A stretch of DNA of 64,000 nt from an uncultured Bacteroidales bacterium (GTDB lineage: Bacteria; Bacteroidota; Bacteroidia; Bacteroidales; Bacteroidaceae), in contig CACZAN010000017.1 of the NCBI GenBank assembly GCA_902779165.1, forward strand, positions 1 to 64,000, given 5' to 3'. How positions within the stretch are numbered: the first letter of the stretch is position 1; each line of letters starts with the position of its first letter. Under the pieces are notes generated by a model that worked only from the letters and a program-made list of their open reading frames with translations, made no database searches and was not told where the DNA came from. Of the stretch, positions 43,071 through 51,967 are shown piece after piece. A program made the position numbers and the translations under genes.

Positions 43071-45086
43071 TTATTTAACTTTATTCATCATACTTGCCTT
43101 TACCATATAAAGGATAAGCAGGGCATATGCTGCGAGGGAGCAAACCTCTGAAAGCGGATTTGAAAGCCATGACTCCTGAATGGGGTTAAAGTTCAGGTAG
43201 CGCAACAAGGCGGAGATTACTCCCATAAGTGCGCCCCCAGCGATAAATCCAGAAGCCAGCAGGGTACCTCGCTCGCCGCGTGCTTTGTTCAGAGACTCGT
43301 CCTTGGAGCGCGAGGTGACATACCAGCTGATGGCACCACCCACTACCAGCGGCACGTTCAGCTCCAGAGGAATAAACATGCCGAGGGCAAAGGCCAGGGC
43401 GGGTACGCCACACCATGTCAGGATCAGCGCCAGCACGGCACCGATGGCATACAAGATCCAAGGTGCCCCCACGCCGCTCATCAGAGGCTCAATGACGGCT
43501 GCCATCGCATTGGCTTGGGGAGCTGCTAACTCACCAGAGGCGAAGTCATAAGTTTCGTTGAGTAGTATCATTACACCGCCAACAGTGGCTGCAGAAACAA
43601 GAACACCGAGGAACTTCCATGTCTCTTGCTTTGCCGGTGTTGTGCCTAACCAATAACCAATCTTCAGGTCGGTAATGAACGAGCCAGCCACACTCAAAGA
43701 CGTGCAGACGACACCGCCCATGATCAGTGCCGCTACCATACCACCTGTTCCACTCAGTCCCACGGCCACCATCACCACGGAAGCCAAGATAAGTGTCATC
43801 AAGGTCATTCCGCTCACAGGATTACTACCGACGATGGCGATGGCATTAGCAGCCACGGTGGTAAATAGAAAGGCAATGAAAGCAACCAGCACGATGCCGA
43901 CTAATGCAAACAGCAGGTTTCCTTGCATCACGCCCAGCCAGAAGAACAGGAAGGTGACGATGATGGTCAGTAGAGCACCGAAACCGATAATGCGGATAGG
44001 CAGGTCTCGATCGGTGCGGGTTGTTCCGGCAATATTTTCATTCCTTTCAGAGTTTTCACCTTCTATATGTGAGGGATTGGATTTCCCGATTCTCTTTACA
44101 GCCTCTACGATGATTCCTCGACTTTTCCAAATTCCGATGAGTCCTGCCATGGCTATACCTCCGATACCAATACTCTTTCCGTAGGCACGGAAGATCTGTT
44201 CGGGTGACATGTCACCGACAGCGGTAGTGATGGAAGGGTCCCACTGATTAAGGACGGTGTCGGGGAATAAAAGGGCTAGACCAGGAACGATAATCCACCA
44301 TACACAAAGGGAACCTATCGTGATAATGGAGGCATATTTCAGACCGACAATATATCCCAGTCCGAGAACAGCAGCACCGGTGTTGACTTTAAAGACAAGT
44401 TTGGCCTTCTCTGCTACGGTCTCCCCCCAAGCCATGCAACGTGTCGTGAAATTCTCGTTCCACCAGCCGAAGGTGGCGACAATGAAGTCATACAGGCCAC
44501 CGACCAATCCTGCTATTAAGAGGGGCTTGGCTTGGTTGCCGCCTTTCTGTCCGCTGATCAATACTTGTGTTGTGGCTGTGGCTTCAGGGAAAGGATATTT
44601 ACCGTGCATATCCTTTACGAAGTATTTGCGGAAAGGAATCATAAACAATATTCCGAGCACACCTCCTAGCAGTGAACTGAGGAAGATGCTCATGAAATCG
44701 GCCGTCATCTCTGGGTATTTGGCTTGAAGGATATAGAGTGCCGGCAAGGTGAAGATGGCACCAGCAACAACACTCCCAGAACAAGCACCGATGCTTTGGA
44801 TGATAACGTTCTCGCCCAGGGCACCTCGTCGACGTGCGACCGTACTGACGCCTACGGCAATGATGGCAATGGGGATAGCGGCTTCGAACACCTGTCCCAC
44901 TTTCAGCCCAAGGTATGCGGCAGCTGCTGAGAAAAGAACTGCCATCACGATACCCCATGCGACACTCCATGCGGTTACCTCCGGGTATTCCCTGTCGGCG
45001 CGCATCAGTGGTTCATATACTTCGCCTTCCTTCAACACGCGAAAAGCATTGTCGGGCAGCCCAATCTGTTCTTGTTCCTTTTCCAT
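43071..45086 (-). CDS. OPT-family oligopeptide transporter
   Basis: 671 residues with about 14-16 hydrophobic segments and OPT signatures: EVTAWSVAWGIVMAVLFSAA, AYLGLKVGQVFEAAIPIAII, KYPFPEATATTQVLISGQKG and ANAIAIVGSNPVSGMTLMTL. These inner-membrane carriers import peptides or metal-chelate compounds; the substrate here is unknown. The stop is 48 bases before the GH2 gene start and its own start lies 29 bases after cdaA, so it may ride on the folP-cdaA transcript. Confidence 0.9.
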   Translation of the reverse strand: MEKEQEQIGLPDNAFRVLKEGEVYEPLMRADREYPEVTAWSVAWGIVMAVLFSAAAAYLGLKVGQVFEAAIPIAIIAVGVSTVARRRGALGENVIIQSIGACSGSVVAGAIFTLPALYILQAKYPEMTADFMSIFLSSLLGGVLGILFMIPFRKYFVKDMHGKYPFPEATATTQVLISGQKGGNQAKPLLIAGLVGGLYDFIVATFGWWNENFTTRCMAWGETVAEKAKLVFKVNTGAAVLGLGYIVGLKYASIITIGSLCVWWIIVPGLALLFPDTVLNQWDPSITTAVGDMSPEQIFRAYGKSIGIGGIAMAGLIGIWKSRGIIVEAVKRIGKSNPSHIEGENSERNENIAGTTRTDRDLPIRIIGFGALLTIIVTFLFFWLGVMQGNLLFALVGIVLVAFIAFLFTTVAANAIAIVGSNPVSGMTLMTLILASVVMVAVGLSGTGGMVAALIMGGVVCTSLSVAGSFITDLKIGYWLGTTPAKQETWKFLGVLVSAATVGGVMILLNETYDFASGELAAPQANAMAAVIEPLMSGVGAPWILYAIGAVLALILTWCGVPALAFALGMFIPLELNVPLVVGGAISWYVTSRSKDESLNKARGERGTLLASGFIAGGALMGVISALLRYLNFNPIQESWLSNPLSEVCSLAAYALLILYMVKASMMNKVK

Positions 45087-45115
45087 GACAATAATTTAAT
45101 TATCCAATTTACATT

Positions 45116-45883
45116 CTAAAACGAGTCCTCCGTCAGTATACGCTCTAAATCCTCTGCACTTATGCGCAATTGGAAAGAGCCTCGAAAGGCGATGGAGATA
45201 TTTCCTGTTTCCTCAGAGACGACGATTGCCAGCGCGTCAGTCTCTTGTGAAATACCGAGGGCAGCGCGATGGCGCAATCCCAGTTCTTTTGGTAGGCTAA
45301 GGTCATGGGCAACAGGGAGAATGCACCCCGCAGCAGTGATGCGCTTATGCGAGATAATCATACCTCCGTCGTGGAGGGGGGAATTCTTGAAGAAGATATT
45401 CTCGATAAGGCGCTGGCTGATACGTGCATCGAGCAATTCCCCAGACCTGATAAAATCGTTCAAGGGAAGGGAGCGCTGCATGACAATCAGTGCTCCGACT
45501 TTCTGTTTGGACATTGACAGACAAGCCAACACAATGGGCATGATGTCCTCTCGAGTATGCGACTGTTTCTTTTCACCACTGAAGAAACGTAGTGCAGACC
45601 TTACACGAGGGTGCGTACCAATAGAATAAAAGAACTTACGGATTTCATCCTGAAACAGTATCAGCAAGGCGATGGCTCCTACACTGACAACGCGGTCCAA
45701 TAAGGTTCCCAAAAGACGCATCTCCACAATCTGCGAAACAAAGAGCCAGAACACCACAAAGACAAGAACACCAAAGAAGATGTTCAGCGAACGGGATTCC
45801 TTCATCAGGCGGTAGGCGTAGTACAATAGTACAGCCACCAGCAGGATATCTATCAGGTCTTTTATTCCAAGGGAGATGAACAC
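45116..45883 (-). CDS. cdaA: Diadenylate cyclase CdaA
   Basis: 255 residues. Three N-terminal membrane helices (DLIDILLVAVLLYYAYRLMK; NIFFGVLVFVVFWLFVSQIV; VSVGAIALLILFQDEI) are followed by the DAC domain with the conserved DGGMII and the RHRAALG motif. It makes the second messenger cyclic di-AMP, which controls potassium and turgor. The typical partners CdaR and GlmM are not here. Instead folP lies immediately upstream (24-base gap), a common Bacteroidetes order. Confidence 0.94.
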   Translation of the reverse strand: MFISLGIKDLIDILLVAVLLYYAYRLMKESRSLNIFFGVLVFVVFWLFVSQIVEMRLLGTLLDRVVSVGAIALLILFQDEIRKFFYSIGTHPRVRSALRFFSGEKKQSHTREDIMPIVLACLSMSKQKVGALIVMQRSLPLNDFIRSGELLDARISQRLIENIFFKNSPLHDGGMIISHKRITAAGCILPVAHDLSLPKELGLRHRAALGISQETDALAIVVSEETGNISIAFRGSFQLRISAEDLERILTEDSF

Positions 45884-45907
45884 GGATTAATAATACTAAT
45901 AAATGAA

Positions 45908-46771
45908 CTAATGTTGAATGCCAATTTGTGTGGCCTTCCATACTTTTACGGTTTCAACGGCCTCGCGCACATCATGCACCCGAAGGATATGTGCGCCAGC
46001 CTGTAGTGCCAGAGTATTCAATGCGACAGTGCCTGTCAGCGCTTCCTCAGGAGCGGAATCCAGCAGGTGGTAGATCATGGATTTGCGTGAGAAACCGATA
46101 AGTATGGGATAGGTGTCGAAACAACGGATGAGGTCTGGTAGGGAATGTACCAAAGCATAGTTCTGCTGCAATGTTTTTCCGAAACCATAGCCGGGGTCGA
46201 GAATGATATCCGCCACACCCAACTCCTGCAAACGCTGAATGCGTCCGGCCAGATAACGTGCCACAGAACTCAGGACTTCTTCGGGCGAGAGGTCTGGATG
46301 CTGGGAGAGAGCGGAATCGTTATGTGTCAAAACATAGGCGACTCCTAACTCAGCTATAGTTTCGAACATAGCATGGTCAGCATCGCCTCCACTGATATCA
46401 TTGATAATCTCTACGCCGAACTCTTGTACGCAACGGCGCGCCACAACTGCACGAAAGGTGTCAACGCTTAAAGGAACCTCTGGCAGTGCTTTTCGAACAG
46501 CTTCTAATCCAGGAAACAGTCGCTGCCATTCCTCTTCCTCGCTGGGTGCTTTGCTACCAGGGCGTGTACTGCAGCCTCCGATGTCCAGGATTGTGGCGCC
46601 TTCTGCCACCATCTTTTCTGCCCTTCGGAGCACATCTTCAGCGTCCTTCGCACGACTGTCGGGGAAGAATGAGTCGGGTGTGACATTCAGGATACCCATC
46701 ACTTGTGGTAGAGATAGGTTCATGAGTTGTCCTCTGAGGTTTATCGTGGGCATGAACTTTGTTGTACTCAT
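45908..46771 (-). CDS. folP: Dihydropteroate synthase
   Basis: About 287 residues. Pterin- and phosphate-binding motifs: VMGILNVTPDSFFPDSR near residue 24, ILDIGGCSTRPGSKAPSEEE, INDISGGDADHAMFETIAEL, and IGFSRKSMIYHLLDSAPEEA. It joins DHPP and p-aminobenzoate in folate synthesis and is the sulfonamide target. The longest frame begins at 46828, over the promoter box, so I start at MSTTKFMPT (46771); MPTINLRGQ (46753) is an alternative. It is the first gene of the folP-cdaA-OPT series. Confidence 0.92.
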   Translation of the reverse strand: MSTTKFMPTINLRGQLMNLSLPQVMGILNVTPDSFFPDSRAKDAEDVLRRAEKMVAEGATILDIGGCSTRPGSKAPSEEEEWQRLFPGLEAVRKALPEVPLSVDTFRAVVARRCVQEFGVEIINDISGGDADHAMFETIAELGVAYVLTHNDSALSQHPDLSPEEVLSSVARYLAGRIQRLQELGVADIILDPGYGFGKTLQQNYALVHSLPDLIRCFDTYPILIGFSRKSMIYHLLDSAPEEALTGTVALNTLALQAGAHILRVHDVREAVETVKVWKATQIGIQH

Positions 46772-46817
46772 CGTTGGTGCTGATGCTACCGCGTAGTCGG
46801 TTGCGCGATTTGCGCCA

Positions 46818-46825
46818 CAAAGATA
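46818..46825 (-). promoter_or_regulatory. -7 box for folP-cdaA
   Basis: TATCTTTG on the minus strand matches TAnnTTTG. Predicted start about 46812, with a leader of about 40 bases to the folP ATG. Confidence 0.5.
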
Positions 46826-47073
46826 CAACTTTTTTCTCTCTTGGAGAAAGAAACGATAAAAAAATAGCAGAAAATCAAGAAAATCTTTGATGAATCGCGC
46901 GCGCGTACCTTATTTTGTTATTTCCGCCTCCCCTTTTCCTGTATGATTCTTGCTTTTTCACAACACGAACGTGGAGGGCAATATGATGATGGAAGAAAAA
47001 TGAAAAATGAGGGACAAGGGCCGTGAGAAGAGTTTTTCTTTCTTCTTTTTTCTTTTGTTTGTAAAAGAATGCG

Positions 47074-47081
47074 TATCTTTG
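47074..47081 (+). promoter_or_regulatory. -7 box for the GH20 pair
   Basis: TATCTTTG followed by CAGCGCAA. TTTG at 47054-47057 is a possible -33 with a short, 16-base spacer. The leader would be about 90 bases. The sequence CTTTGCAGCGCAA recurs exactly at the AraC-type promoter near 51.9 kb. Confidence 0.5.
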
Positions 47082-47178
47082 CAGCGCAAAACCGCATAGC
47101 ATGTTATCATGACATGTCATTCCATCATCTGAGGACGTAAGATTCCTAATACAAATAACAAATAACACTAATTTACTT

Positions 47179-48855
47179 ATGAAGAAATTTCTATTTTCTG
47201 TATTGTTTATGTGCGCTGCAGTATCCATGACGGCAGAGCGTGCCGACTACCGTATTATCCCTCTGCCAAAGAGCGTGCAGACAGACTCAACACAGGTGTT
47301 CACTCTCTGCTCGGGCATGGGTATCGCTTATGATGCTGCAGATCCCGAGGTTTCCCGCAACGTACAATTCCTACGTCAGTGGGTGGAGGAGCTGACAGGG
47401 GTGAAATTGGCTCTGACTCCTGATGACAAGAAGGCCGCAGTGCAGTTTACACTGGGCCTTGCAACTGACAGGAAGGTTAAGAAAAGCAAGAAAAGGCAAC
47501 CTGCTCCCCAGCTGACAGCCCAGCAGGAGGAGGCATACACCATTGATGTTACGAAAGATGGCATTCAGCTGCGTGCTCGCAAGCCCATAGGTTTTTTCCG
47601 TGCCGCACAGACATTGCGCAAAAGCCTTCCGCTTGCAGTTAAGGGTCAGACGCTTGCAAGTGTGGATTTCCCTTATACTCAAATTCAGGATGAGCCTCGC
47701 TTTGGCTATCGTGGAGTGATGTTGGATTGTGCCCGGCATTTCTTTGCTGTGGATGTCATCAAGCAATATATTGATGTGATGGCTCTGCATGGCTGTAACC
47801 AACTGCATTGGCATTTGACTGAAGATCAGGGTTGGCGCTTTGAGGTCAAGGCTTTGCCGGAGTTGGCGAAGCAGGGACAGTGGCGCGAACAGACTGTGTT
47901 GGGGCATAACACTGGCGTCTATGACGGTCAGCGCTATGGTGGTTACTATACTCAGGAGCAATGTCGCGAGTTGGTGAACTACGCTGCGGAGCGGTACATC
48001 AATATCATTCCTGAAATCGACCTTCCAGGTCATATGATGGGTGCTCTGCATGTTTTTCCCAACTTGGGCTGCACTGGTGGTCCGTATCCTGTATGGCCTC
48101 ACTGGGGTGTCAGTCGCGAAGTGCTCTGTCCTGGAAATCCGGAGACGATGACGTTCCTGAAGACGGTCGTGGGTGAATTATGCGACGTGTTTCCTTCGAA
48201 GTTCATTCATATCGGTGGCGATGAATGCCCGAAGGAGCGCTGGAAAAATTGTCAGAAGTGCCAGGAAAAAGCCAAGGAACTGGGACTTCAGGATGACGGC
48301 AAACATAGCATTGAGAATCAGTTGCAGACATGGGTGAACCACCAGATGGAGGCATTCCTCAGTGAACGTGGCCGCGACATGATTGGTTGGGACGAAGTGC
48401 TGGAAGGAGGACTGACGGAGAATGGCATCGTGATGTCGTGGCGTGGAGTCAATGGGGGCATTGAAGCCGCCAAGCAACATCATCGCGTCATCATGACCCC
48501 GACCACCTTCTGCTATATCGATTATTATCAATTAAAGGACCACTACCGCCAGCCCGATGCTATCGGTGGCTATCTGCCTGTCTCGAAGGTGTATAGCTTC
48601 GAACCCCTGTTGCCCGACCAGTTATCAGAAGAGGAACAGCAGTATATCCTCGGCCCGCAGGTGAACCTATGGACGGAATATGTAGCCTTCCCGCAACATG
48701 TGTTCTTTATGCTGCTTCCGCGTCTCGATGCTATCAGCGAGGTGCAGTGGTGCCGCTCTGATCAGAAGGATTTTGAGGATTTCAAGGTTCGTCTGCCACA
48801 CATGAAGCAGATCTATGACCGTATGGGTGTCACCTATTGTCGCGATATAGAATAA
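47179..48855 (+). CDS. GH20 beta-N-acetylhexosaminidase, first copy
   Basis: 558 residues. A signal peptide (MKKFLFSVLFMCAAVSMTAE) is followed by the GH20b N-terminal domain (about 22-170) and the GH20 barrel. The catalytic pair is D348-E349 in HIGGDECPKERW, with RHFFAVDVIKQYIDVMALHG and QLHWHLTEDQGWRFEVK upstream. It keeps the complete active-site loop LGCTGGPYPVWPHWGVSREV before the catalytic strand. It removes terminal N-acetylglucosamine or N-acetylgalactosamine in the periplasm; host glycans or recycled peptidoglycan are possible sources. The second copy begins 34 bases downstream. Confidence 0.92.
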   Translation: MKKFLFSVLFMCAAVSMTAERADYRIIPLPKSVQTDSTQVFTLCSGMGIAYDAADPEVSRNVQFLRQWVEELTGVKLALTPDDKKAAVQFTLGLATDRKVKKSKKRQPAPQLTAQQEEAYTIDVTKDGIQLRARKPIGFFRAAQTLRKSLPLAVKGQTLASVDFPYTQIQDEPRFGYRGVMLDCARHFFAVDVIKQYIDVMALHGCNQLHWHLTEDQGWRFEVKALPELAKQGQWREQTVLGHNTGVYDGQRYGGYYTQEQCRELVNYAAERYINIIPEIDLPGHMMGALHVFPNLGCTGGPYPVWPHWGVSREVLCPGNPETMTFLKTVVGELCDVFPSKFIHIGGDECPKERWKNCQKCQEKAKELGLQDDGKHSIENQLQTWVNHQMEAFLSERGRDMIGWDEVLEGGLTENGIVMSWRGVNGGIEAAKQHHRVIMTPTTFCYIDYYQLKDHYRQPDAIGGYLPVSKVYSFEPLLPDQLSEEEQQYILGPQVNLWTEYVAFPQHVFFMLLPRLDAISEVQWCRSDQKDFEDFKVRLPHMKQIYDRMGVTYCRDIE

Positions 48856-48889
48856 GGTTATCTGATAGTTGAAGATATAAGATGATAAA

Positions 48890-50551
48890 ATGAAGAGAAT
48901 AACATCCATTATACTGCTTGCATGTGTAACGATTACGGCTATTGCTGATCGTGCCGATTATCGTATTATTCCTCTTCCAAAAACTATTGAGACAGATACA
49001 ACAAAGGTGTTTACACTTCATGACGGGATGAGTGTTGCCTATGATGCCAATGACCCGGAGGTGGTTCGCAATGCACAGTTCTTGTGTCAATGGATAGAGG
49101 AACTTGCAGGCTTGAAACTGGTGCTGTCCCCAGATGATAAGGCTGCTCCTGTTCGTCTGGTCTTGGGGCTCTCGGCCGACAAGAAGTTGAATAAATCCAA
49201 AAAAAGTGATAAGCCTGTTAAGCTTACTCCTCAACAGGAAGAAGCATATACGATAACGGTTGATAATGGTGGCATCGTTCTTACGGCCCGCAAGCCTATC
49301 GGTTTCTTTCGTGCTGCACAGACGTTGCGTAAGAGTCTTCCAATAAAGAGAAACCTGTCAACTGATGCAACGTCTGCCAACAGTGTGGATTTTCCTTTCA
49401 CGAAGATTGCAGACGAACCTCGCTTTGAATATCGCGGCACCCACCTCGACTGTTCTCGTCATTTTTTCAGCGTAGATTTCATCAAGCGGTATCTCGATGT
49501 GCTGGCGTTGCACGGCTGCAACCAGTTTCACTGGCATCTCACCGACAATGATGGCTGGCGTTTTGAGGTCAAGGCGTTGCCGGAGCTGGCAGAGAAGGGT
49601 CAGTGGCGCGAACAGTCGCCTCTACGCCGCGCAGGCTTGTGGGACGGTGTGCCCTATGGTGGCCGCTACACTCAGGAGGAGTGCCGCGAACTGGTGCGTT
49701 ACGCTGCTGAACGTTACATCAATATCATCCCCGAAATTGATATGCCGGCTCATATTGGCAGTGCCCTGAAAGTCTATCCGAACCTTCGTTGTGACGTTCA
49801 GAACGAGAGGGGTGTTGATCAGGTGCTTTGCGCCGGCAATCCAGAGACGATGCCCCTGCTTAAGACCATCTTCGGCGAGCTTTGTGATGTTTTTCCTTCA
49901 AAGTTCATTCATATCGGAGGCGATGAATGTCCGAAGGGGGGATGGCGTAAATGTCCGAAGTGTCAGGCTAAGATTAAGGAATTAGGCCTTCAGGATGATG
50001 GCAAGCACAGCCTGGAGAACCAGCTGCAGACGTGGATGAATCACCAGATAGAAGAGTTCCTCAGCCAGCGTGGTCGCGACATGATTGGCTGGGATGAGGT
50101 CCTGGAAGGTGGTTTGACAGAAGGGGGAGTCGTGATGTCGTGGCGAGGTGTCAAGGGTGGCATCGAAGCTGCCAAGCAACACCATCGTGTCATCATGACC
50201 CCCACGGATTACTGCTACGTTGACTACTATCAGTTGAAGGATCACGATCGTCAGCCACCAGCTATTGGTTACTACCTTCCTGTCAGCAAGGTTTATAGCT
50301 TCGAACCTCTCGAAGGAATCCCAGAAGAGGAGCAGCATTACATTCTTGGCGCTCAGGCAAACCTGTGGACGGAGTATGTGGCCTACCCCCAGCACGCGTT
50401 CTATATGCTCCTCCCTCGTCTCGATGCCCTCAGTGAAGTGCAGTGGTGTCGGCCAGACCAGAAAGACTATGAGGACTTCAAGGTGCGCCTCTCCCACTTA
50501 CAACGCCTCTACGACCGCATTGGCGTCAATTACTGCCACGATATGGAGTAA
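48890..50551 (+). CDS. GH20 beta-N-acetylhexosaminidase, second copy
   Basis: 553 residues, a clear tandem paralogue of the gene just upstream, with the same order of a signal peptide, GH20b domain and GH20 barrel. The catalytic pair D345-E346 (HIGGDECPKGGW) is intact. Two differences stand out. The conserved PGHM is PAHI, and the aromatic loop GGPYPVWPHWGVSREV of copy one is replaced by a shorter polar segment (CDVQNERGVDQVLCAG). Because this loop lines the substrate entrance, I infer a changed substrate range. The two genes are probably one transcript, and the ABC ATPase follows 38 bases later. Confidence 0.92.
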   Translation: MKRITSIILLACVTITAIADRADYRIIPLPKTIETDTTKVFTLHDGMSVAYDANDPEVVRNAQFLCQWIEELAGLKLVLSPDDKAAPVRLVLGLSADKKLNKSKKSDKPVKLTPQQEEAYTITVDNGGIVLTARKPIGFFRAAQTLRKSLPIKRNLSTDATSANSVDFPFTKIADEPRFEYRGTHLDCSRHFFSVDFIKRYLDVLALHGCNQFHWHLTDNDGWRFEVKALPELAEKGQWREQSPLRRAGLWDGVPYGGRYTQEECRELVRYAAERYINIIPEIDMPAHIGSALKVYPNLRCDVQNERGVDQVLCAGNPETMPLLKTIFGELCDVFPSKFIHIGGDECPKGGWRKCPKCQAKIKELGLQDDGKHSLENQLQTWMNHQIEEFLSQRGRDMIGWDEVLEGGLTEGGVVMSWRGVKGGIEAAKQHHRVIMTPTDYCYVDYYQLKDHDRQPPAIGYYLPVSKVYSFEPLEGIPEEEQHYILGAQANLWTEYVAYPQHAFYMLLPRLDALSEVQWCRPDQKDYEDFKVRLSHLQRLYDRIGVNYCHDME

Positions 50552-50589
50552 GTATGAATAACTGAGAATAGTTGAGAAATAAGTAAGCA

Positions 50590-51369
50590 TTGGAAATAGA
50601 ACTGAAAAGCCTCTCGACAGGCTATCATACAAAGAAGGGTGACCGTGTGGTCTCTAAGTCGATAACAGCGACCTTGCAGGCAGGTGAACTTACCTGTCTG
50701 CTGGGTCCTAATGGTGCAGGAAAAAGTACATTACTTCGCACTTTGTGTGTCTTCCAGCCTCCATTGAGTGGTGAACTGTTATTGGATGGATGTCCTTTAG
50801 AGAGTTTTACGTCTCAGGAGTTGGCTACACGTATCGGCGTCGTGCTAACTGAGCGACAAGATATAAGAGGAATGCGCGTGCGCGAAATGGTAGCTATGGG
50901 GCGCAGTCCCTACACAGGCTTCTGGGGCAAACTGTCTGCTGATGACGAGTCGGCTGTGGATGCTGCAATTGCAGCCGTGGATATTCAGCCCCTTTCCCAA
51001 CGGATGGTTCATACCCTTAGTGATGGCGAACGCCAGAAGGTGATGATAGCTAAGGCTCTGGCGCAGCAGACTCCTGTAATCCTCCTTGATGAACCTACTG
51101 CTTTCCTGGATTTTCCGTCTAAGGTGGAGATGTTGCTGTTGCTGGCACATCTGGCTCATGATATGCAGAAAATCATCTTCTTGTCTACCCATGACCTTGA
51201 ACTCGCTCTACAGATAGCCGACCGCCTGTGGCTCATGGGAAAGGAAACAGACGGAGTGGTTATTGGCACCCCCAGTGAGCTCGCGTCCAGTGGCGCTTTA
51301 CCACATTTCTTCTCTGGTCCTGGTATCAGTTTTGATGCCAAGACTATGAGATTTGAGGTGAAGAGCTGA
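50590..51369 (+). CDS. ABC transporter ATPase, FecE/BtuD-like
   Basis: 259 residues. Walker A GPNGAGKST (about 38-46), signature motif LSDGERQKVMIAKAL (near 142-156), Walker B VILLDEPTAFLDF (near 160-172), and the switch histidine in STHDLE. The closest group is the ATPase of iron-siderophore, haem and cobalamin importers. No permease or binding protein is adjacent, so it is an orphan in this window. The start is a TTG codon at 50590: an in-frame stop lies 6 bases before it and no ATG is suitably placed. The gene follows the GH20 pair by 38 bases. Confidence 0.87.
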   Translation: MEIELKSLSTGYHTKKGDRVVSKSITATLQAGELTCLLGPNGAGKSTLLRTLCVFQPPLSGELLLDGCPLESFTSQELATRIGVVLTERQDIRGMRVREMVAMGRSPYTGFWGKLSADDESAVDAAIAAVDIQPLSQRMVHTLSDGERQKVMIAKALAQQTPVILLDEPTAFLDFPSKVEMLLLLAHLAHDMQKIIFLSTHDLELALQIADRLWLMGKETDGVVIGTPSELASSGALPHFFSGPGISFDAKTMRFEVKS

Positions 51370-51382
51370 TTGCTATGATTCT

Positions 51383-51697
51383 TTAATCCAGGTGGAACAC
51401 CTCCTGGATAGGGATTGTAACGGGACTGTTGTCGGGATTGGTTTCCATGATATCTTTCATGTAGTCCCACCAACGTTGTGTCGTCTCATCTGCCCCCATG
51501 TCCTGCGAGCTCTGTTCTCCTTCGATTTCCTGATAGCCGAAGAGTATGTTCGTCTCCTTGTCCCAGAAGATACTGTAGTTCCCAACGCCGGCGTCCTTGA
51601 TTCCCTTCCGCAACTCTGGCCATAAGGCGGAGTGGCGCCGTTCGTACTCTTCCTCGCAACCGGGTTTCAGGAACATTTTAAAAGCAAATCTTTTCAT
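51383..51697 (-). CDS. rhaM: L-rhamnose mutarotase
   Basis: 104 residues with the dimeric alpha/beta-barrel fold of RhaM/YiiL: MKRFAFKMFLKPGCEEEYER, HSALWPELRKGIKDAGVGNY, SIFWDKETNILFGYQEIEGE and the C-terminal WWDYMKDIM. It converts alpha- and beta-L-rhamnose, the sugar released from rhamnogalacturonan by enzymes encoded elsewhere in this window. It is convergent with the ABC ATPase, with 13 bases between the two genes. Confidence 0.92.
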   Translation of the reverse strand: MKRFAFKMFLKPGCEEEYERRHSALWPELRKGIKDAGVGNYSIFWDKETNILFGYQEIEGEQSSQDMGADETTQRWWDYMKDIMETNPDNSPVTIPIQEVFHLD

Positions 51698-51740
51698 GTT
51701 GTTAAAGTGTAATTTTTGAATAGTTCTGAAAACGATGCTG

Positions 51741-51748
51741 CAAAAGTA
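51741..51748 (-). promoter_or_regulatory. -7 box for rhaM
   Basis: TACTTTTG on the minus strand matches TAnnTTTG and lies about 45 bases before the rhaM ATG. Confidence 0.4.
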
Positions 51749-51895
51749 GTGAAAAATTGATTTTACTACTCTTTTTCTTCCTTTTTTCTTCAGGAAATGG
51801 GATAAAAAAGCTTAAAAAAGGACTTTTTGGGGTGTTTTTGTCAAGTAAAAAAGCACTTTGACCCGTAAAACAAATCTTATTGTACTTGAATGAGT

Positions 51896-51903
51896 TACCT
51901 TTG
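51896..51903 (+). promoter_or_regulatory. -7 box for the AraC-type gene
   Basis: TACCTTTG matches TAnnTTTG and is followed by CAGCGCAA, as at the GH20 promoter. The leader would be about 60 bases. Confidence 0.45.
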
Positions 51904-51967
51904 CAGCGCAAGGTGAAGCACTCCCTCGCATGAGAAGGAATTTTATTAGTTACTTAGTAAAGAATTC

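Larger units (their letters stand above)
46772..47178. other. Divergent intergenic region, folP to the first GH20 gene
   Basis: About 400 bases without a gene I can support. It carries a leftward -7 box (46818-46825), a rightward -7 box (47074-47081), a GCGCGCGCGT run near 46898, and a perfect 12-bp palindrome ATGACATGTCAT (47109-47120) in the leader of the GH20 gene. Confidence 0.5.
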
